Assembly (NCBI RefSeq): GCF_900148505.1
Contig: NZ_FRXO01000003.1
Coordinates: forward strand, 186,001-250,000
DNA from: Pseudoxanthobacter soli DSM 19599
Lineage (GTDB): Bacteria > Pseudomonadota > Alphaproteobacteria > Rhizobiales > Segnochrobactraceae
Length of the DNA stretch: 64,000 bases
Direction: 5' to 3'
The notes below the pieces were generated by a model. The model saw nothing but the letters and a program-made list of their open reading frames with translations. It was not told the DNA's origin and did not search any database. The stretch's first letter is position 1, and each line of letters opens with the position of its first letter. A program made the position numbers and the translations under genes. This document shows positions 61,125 through 64,000 of this stretch, in pieces.

Positions 61125-62123
61125 CTAGCTGAGCGGCGTTTCGGCATCGAGCGTCGCGTGCCCGGGCCGGGAAGCGCGCTTCAGCGTGCTGGAATAGGTT
61201 TCGACCAGCGCCGACACGCCGGCGCCGATCACGCCCGCATCGTCGCCGAGCGCCGCCGGTTCGACCGGGCAGCGATACCACTCCGACGGCGGCGGCAGGG
61301 CGGAGACGGCGCGATAGGCGGCGTGGCCGAGCCCGCCGCCGAGCAGCACGAGATCGGGATCGAAGGTTGCCACCATGCTGTCGATGGCAGCGCGCAGCGG
61401 CGCCGCCCAACGCTCCAGCACGCCCGCGGCGACGGCATTGCCGCTGGCGGCGAGCGCGAACAGGCCGTCGGCGTCGGTGCCGGCCGGCAATCCGGCGGCG
61501 GCGACGGCGCGGCCGAGCGCGGTGCCGGAACTGGTGGTCTCCACGCAGCCGTGGCGGCCGCAGGCGCAGGGCTCGCCGGCGAAGTTGACCGTGATGTGGC
61601 CGAGCTGGCCGGCGGAGCGCCGGCCGCGCACGACACGGCCCTCCTCCACGGCCGCCCCGCCGATGCCGGTGCCGATGGTGAACATGACGACGTTCTCGCG
61701 ACCGACGCCCGCGCCTACCGCGATCTCACCGATCAGGGCCATGTTGCAGTCGTTGTCGATGACGACCGGCTTGCCGGACGCGGCATCGATGCGCTCGGCC
61801 AGCGCCGCGCCGGAGAGGTCGAGATAGCCGCCGGACAGCACCTGCCGCCGGCCGGCATCGACCCGCCCGGGCACGCCGATGCCGATGGCGCGCACGCCCG
61901 GCCGATCCAGCCGGGAGACGAGCGACGCGATGCGCTCGACCACCGTGTCGGCATCGCGCACGATGCGCTCGGAAAGCCGCTCCAGAATCTCGCCGCGGCT
62001 CGAAATCCGCGCGGCACGCAGGTTGGTACCGCCGATGTCGACCCCGATCGCGGCCGCTTCGTCCGGCCCGGCATCGGCGTCGAGGCGCCCGCCCAGCCGG
62101 CCGTGATTCGCCCGTCTTGCCAT
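61125..62123 (-). CDS. ROK family sugar kinase
   Basis: 332 residues. The ATP phosphate loop Asp-Ile-Gly-Gly-Thr-Asn (about 29-34) starts the actin-like fold. The ROK signature has Gly-Gln-Leu-Gly-His-Ile. The zinc site Cys-Ala-Cys-Gly-Arg-His-Gly-Cys-Val-Glu-Thr follows (about 188-198). The catalytic Asp is in Asp-Asn-Asp-Cys-Asn (about 128). There is no N-terminal HTH, so this is a kinase rather than a repressor. It follows the aldolase gene by 98 bp; with it, a hexose or hexose derivative could be phosphorylated and split (inference). GAGGAAA precedes ATG 62123. Confidence 0.87.
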   Translation of the reverse strand: MARRANHGRLGGRLDADAGPDEAAAIGVDIGGTNLRAARISSRGEILERLSERIVRDADTVVERIASLVSRLDRPGVRAIGIGVPGRVDAGRRQVLSGGYLDLSGAALAERIDAASGKPVVIDNDCNMALIGEIAVGAGVGRENVVMFTIGTGIGGAAVEEGRVVRGRRSAGQLGHITVNFAGEPCACGRHGCVETTSSGTALGRAVAAAGLPAGTDADGLFALAASGNAVAAGVLERWAAPLRAAIDSMVATFDPDLVLLGGGLGHAAYRAVSALPPPSEWYRCPVEPAALGDDAGVIGAGVSALVETYSSTLKRASRPGHATLDAETPLS

Positions 62124-62198
62124 GGTTTCCTCACCCGTCGCCGACCGGCGGTCGTTGCCGCCGGCCCGGACGCCGTCACGCAGCCTTTGTGTGACCAA

Positions 62199-62228
62199 GC
62201 CTTTTCTGATGCGGCCTTTTCTTATGCA
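62199..62228. repeat. 15-bp tandem duplication including a stop codon
   Basis: GCCTTTTCTGATGCG (62199-62213) and GCCTTTTCTTATGCA (62214-62228). On the minus strand the second copy carries the end of the aldolase gene (stop at 62222-62224). The other copy has TCA where the stop would be, so it does not end the frame. Confidence 0.75.
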
Positions 62229-63139
62229 GCTTTGGCGTTCTCGCGGCGATAGCGTTCCAGAACAGCCTGGATTTCCCGCAGGCGCGGCACGGCCACGGCC
62301 GCCAGCCGCTCCCGCGTCACGGCGCGGTCGAGCGAGATGCAGTCCTTCCAAAGCGCGCGGCCGGCGATCACGCCCGAGGCGCCGTTCGCCATCGCGGTTT
62401 CCACCTGGCCGAGGAAGGTGGCGTGGTCGACGCCGGCCGACAGCACCGCCCACGGCACCTCGCCGGACAGCCGCGTGATGGCCGCGCAGGCCTCGGCCGT
62501 GCCCGGATAGGGGATCTTCAGGACCTTGGCGCCGCATTCCAGCGAGATGCGGGTGCCCTCGATCACGAGGTTCGGCACCGCGGCGGCATAGTCCTCGGCG
62601 CTTTCGCCATCGAGGCGGTAGGTCAGGAACTCGACGACGAGCAGCAGGTCCTCGCGGGCGAAGTCCTCGATGCAGCTCTTCAGGATCGCGATGTTGTGGG
62701 CGTTCGCCTCGTCGGGGGCGTCGGGGCGCAGATAGACCATGATCTTGCCGCCGGTGCCGCCGAGCGCGCGCACGCGGCGGGCATCGATGCCCGGCACCAG
62801 GCGCGAGAGGCGGTAGCCCGGCCCGGCGACGTCGAAGCCGGAGGCATCGAGGCCGATGATCAGGCCGACATCGCGGGCGAGCACGCCGTCATCGACCACC
62901 CGCGGCACCGCGCAGACGGGATCGAGCAGCACGGCGGAAGCCTCGCTTGCGAGATAGGCGGCGATGTCGCACTTGGTGTCGCCGAGGATGTCCTCGCCGA
63001 TCTTCGCCTGCTCGGCGGGATCGGTGGCCAGAAGCTGGCGCATGCCGCCGCGCTGGTCGCAGGCGATGACCATCATCATGCCGTCGCGATTGCAGATTTG
63101 CTGGTAGCCGCGGAATTCCGCCGTCGTCATCTTGGCCAT
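62222..63139 (-). CDS. LacD-like (tagatose-bisphosphate type) class I aldolase
   Basis: 305 residues, the fold of LacD/YihT aldolases. E170 in Val-Val-Glu-Phe-Leu and K208 in Val-Leu-Lys-Ile-Pro-Tyr-Pro-Gly match the catalytic Glu and Schiff-base Lys known for LacD (E163 and K205). Asp-Gln-Arg-Gly near 28-31 is also typical. It splits a ketose bisphosphate or phospho-sugar to two trioses. The same family includes the aldolase of sulfoquinovose breakdown, and the present gene set cannot tell which sugar is meant. It is the first gene of an operon with a ROK kinase and a P-loop kinase. It is divergent from a SorC regulator, with a palindrome between. Confidence 0.82.
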   Translation of the reverse strand: MAKMTTAEFRGYQQICNRDGMMMVIACDQRGGMRQLLATDPAEQAKIGEDILGDTKCDIAAYLASEASAVLLDPVCAVPRVVDDGVLARDVGLIIGLDASGFDVAGPGYRLSRLVPGIDARRVRALGGTGGKIMVYLRPDAPDEANAHNIAILKSCIEDFAREDLLLVVEFLTYRLDGESAEDYAAAVPNLVIEGTRISLECGAKVLKIPYPGTAEACAAITRLSGEVPWAVLSAGVDHATFLGQVETAMANGASGVIAGRALWKDCISLDRAVTRERLAAVAVPRLREIQAVLERYRRENAKAA

Positions 63140-63268
63140 GGATCAAGTCCGGTGATGGGGCATCCCGCCCGTGCCGTGCAGCCTGCGGCGGCAGGGGAAG
63201 GGATGCCGGCGCGCGGCCCTGGCGGCGGCGCGAACGGTTTCGTTTGGCGAACGTCTTCCGCGTTCGTG

Positions 63269-63289
63269 AGAATGATGTAATATCATTCT
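63269..63289. promoter_or_regulatory. Candidate operator for the SorC-family regulator
   Basis: A perfect inverted repeat AGAATGAT (63269-63276), 5 bp GTAAT, ATCATTCT (63282-63289), in the divergent intergenic region 63140-63304. It stands out as A/T-rich within a G+C-rich region. Its position 16 bp before the regulator start suits autoregulation and control of the aldolase operon. Confidence 0.65.
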
Positions 63290-63304
63290 GAAAGGAATTG
63301 CAAC

Positions 63305-64000
63305 ATGCCTTCTTCCTCCGCCGGACCGGACGCGGGAAAGGCGGGCGTGGCCGAACCGGCCGCCTCGCGCACCCTGATCCACACGGTCGCCAAGCTGCAC
63401 TACGAGGCCGACCTGTCGCAGGTGGAGATCGCGCGCCGGCTCGGCGTGTCGGCGGCCACCATCTCGCGCCTTCTGAAGCGCGCGCGGGAGGACGGCATCG
63501 TGCGCATCGAGATCCGCGACGTCGTCGCCCCGGACGCGCTCGGCCGGATGATCGCCGAGCGGCTCGGGCTGAAGCGGGTCGCCGTGGTCGACGCGCCCGA
63601 CGCTGGCGGACTGGCGGCGCTCGCCGCGCCGGTCGGCGGCCTTCTGGCGGAGGCCGGCCTCGGGCAGGGCTCGGTCTTGGCGGTCGGCTGGGGGCGCACA
63701 CTCTGGGAGGTGCTGCAGGCCGGCCTGCCCCGGCTTCCCGGCATCGTCACCGTGGCGGCGATGGGCGGCATGCAGCAGCCCGCCCGGCACTTCCAGATCA
63801 ACGAGTTCGTGCGCCTCGCCGCCCAGGAGATGGGCGGCCAGCCGCGCTTCATCCACGCGCCCTACCTGCCGGCTGCCGAATCCCGCGCGGCCTTCCTGGA
63901 CGATCCCGGCATCCGCGACGTCGTCGGCCTGTGGGACCGGCTGGACGCGGCCCTGGTCGGCATCGGCCTGCCCCATGCGGTCGACCTCGCCCAGGGCGGC
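63305..64000 (+). CDS. SorC/DeoR-type sugar-binding transcriptional regulator (incomplete)
   Basis: The first 232 residues of a gene that runs past the window end. Residues 20-75 have the SorC-type HTH (Tyr-Glu-Ala-Asp-Leu-Ser-Gln-Val-Glu-Ile-Ala-Arg-Arg-Leu-Gly-Val-Ser-Ala-Ala-Thr). From about 85 the phosphosugar-binding effector domain follows, with Val-Gly-Trp-Gly-Arg-Thr-Leu (about 122-128). AAAGGAA lies before ATG 63305. It should sense a phosphorylated sugar that is an intermediate of the divergent aldolase operon. Confidence 0.85.
   Translation, partial: MPSSSAGPDAGKAGVAEPAASRTLIHTVAKLHYEADLSQVEIARRLGVSAATISRLLKRAREDGIVRIEIRDVVAPDALGRMIAERLGLKRVAVVDAPDAGGLAALAAPVGGLLAEAGLGQGSVLAVGWGRTLWEVLQAGLPRLPGIVTVAAMGGMQQPARHFQINEFVRLAAQEMGGQPRFIHAPYLPAAESRAAFLDDPGIRDVVGLWDRLDAALVGIGLPHAVDLAQGG

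Overview
The window reads as chromosomal DNA of a high-GC alphaproteobacterium, most likely of the order Hyphomicrobiales (Rhizobiales). Supporting signs are the leuS-lptE-holA run with rlmN convergent behind it, an Omp25/RopB-type outer membrane protein, an IalB-family protein, UvrC preceded by a short-chain dehydrogenase, and ornithine decarboxylase plus homospermidine synthase as the polyamine route. The genus cannot be fixed from the sequence alone. Codon use is uniform throughout. I see no insertion sequence, prophage, integrase or CRISPR array.

Layout. 1-1.9 kb: end of an unknown gene, then a redox pair (Rrf2-type regulator overlapping a CPYC flavin disulfide oxidoreductase). 2.1-8.7 kb: one very large glycine-repeat autotransporter on the minus strand. 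9.0-23.2 kb: the most unusual block, a GntR-flanked accessory pathway. It holds a tandem-winged-helix GntR regulator and a UGT-like glycosyltransferase going left. Going right are a Pot-type ABC importer, a second paralogous glycosyltransferase, two paralogous small cupins, an AmgK-like phosphotransferase, an aldehyde dehydrogenase, a saccharopine-dehydrogenase-like oxidoreductase and a second aldehyde dehydrogenase. This looks like uptake and conversion of an amine or amino-polyol, with no obvious match to a pathway I know. 23.3-28 kb: tRNA-Arg(CCU), a ChaC-type glutathione cyclotransferase, a DUF1007-NicO metal transporter fusion and a LysR regulator.

28.1-32.3 kb: polyamine biosynthesis. 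A structured leader (candidate speF RNA) precedes ornithine decarboxylase, followed by a YhbS-like acetyltransferase and homospermidine synthase. Together the two enzymes turn ornithine into putrescine and then homospermidine. 32.5-35 kb: an outer membrane protein and a two-gene glycosyltransferase operon. 35.3-41.8 kb: SDR, uvrC, a low-molecular-weight phosphatase, a YkvA protein, formate-tetrahydrofolate ligase and a MarR regulator. 42.4-48.9 kb: an EamA exporter and pyridine-nucleotide salvage genes (nicotinamidase, nicotinate phosphoribosyltransferase, nucleoside hydrolase), then a Rossmann-SAF oxidoreductase. 48.9-57 kb: housekeeping (yggS, leuS, lptE, holA, rlmN, ialB). 57.3-60.4 kb: murein endopeptidase, PuuE-type allantoinase and a GhrA-type reductase. 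60.6-64 kb: a sugar catabolic operon (LacD-type aldolase, ROK kinase, small P-loop kinase) facing a SorC-type regulator across a perfect palindrome.

Two sequence-level themes cross the window. Short tandem duplications of 11-24 bp sit again and again at gene starts, stops and protein termini. A family of intergenic hairpins (10-bp arms, 3-nt loop) recurs at 29.6, 44.0 and 60.5 kb. ORF boundaries were inspected codon by codon where a start is argued. Functional calls rest on motif recognition, without database searches.
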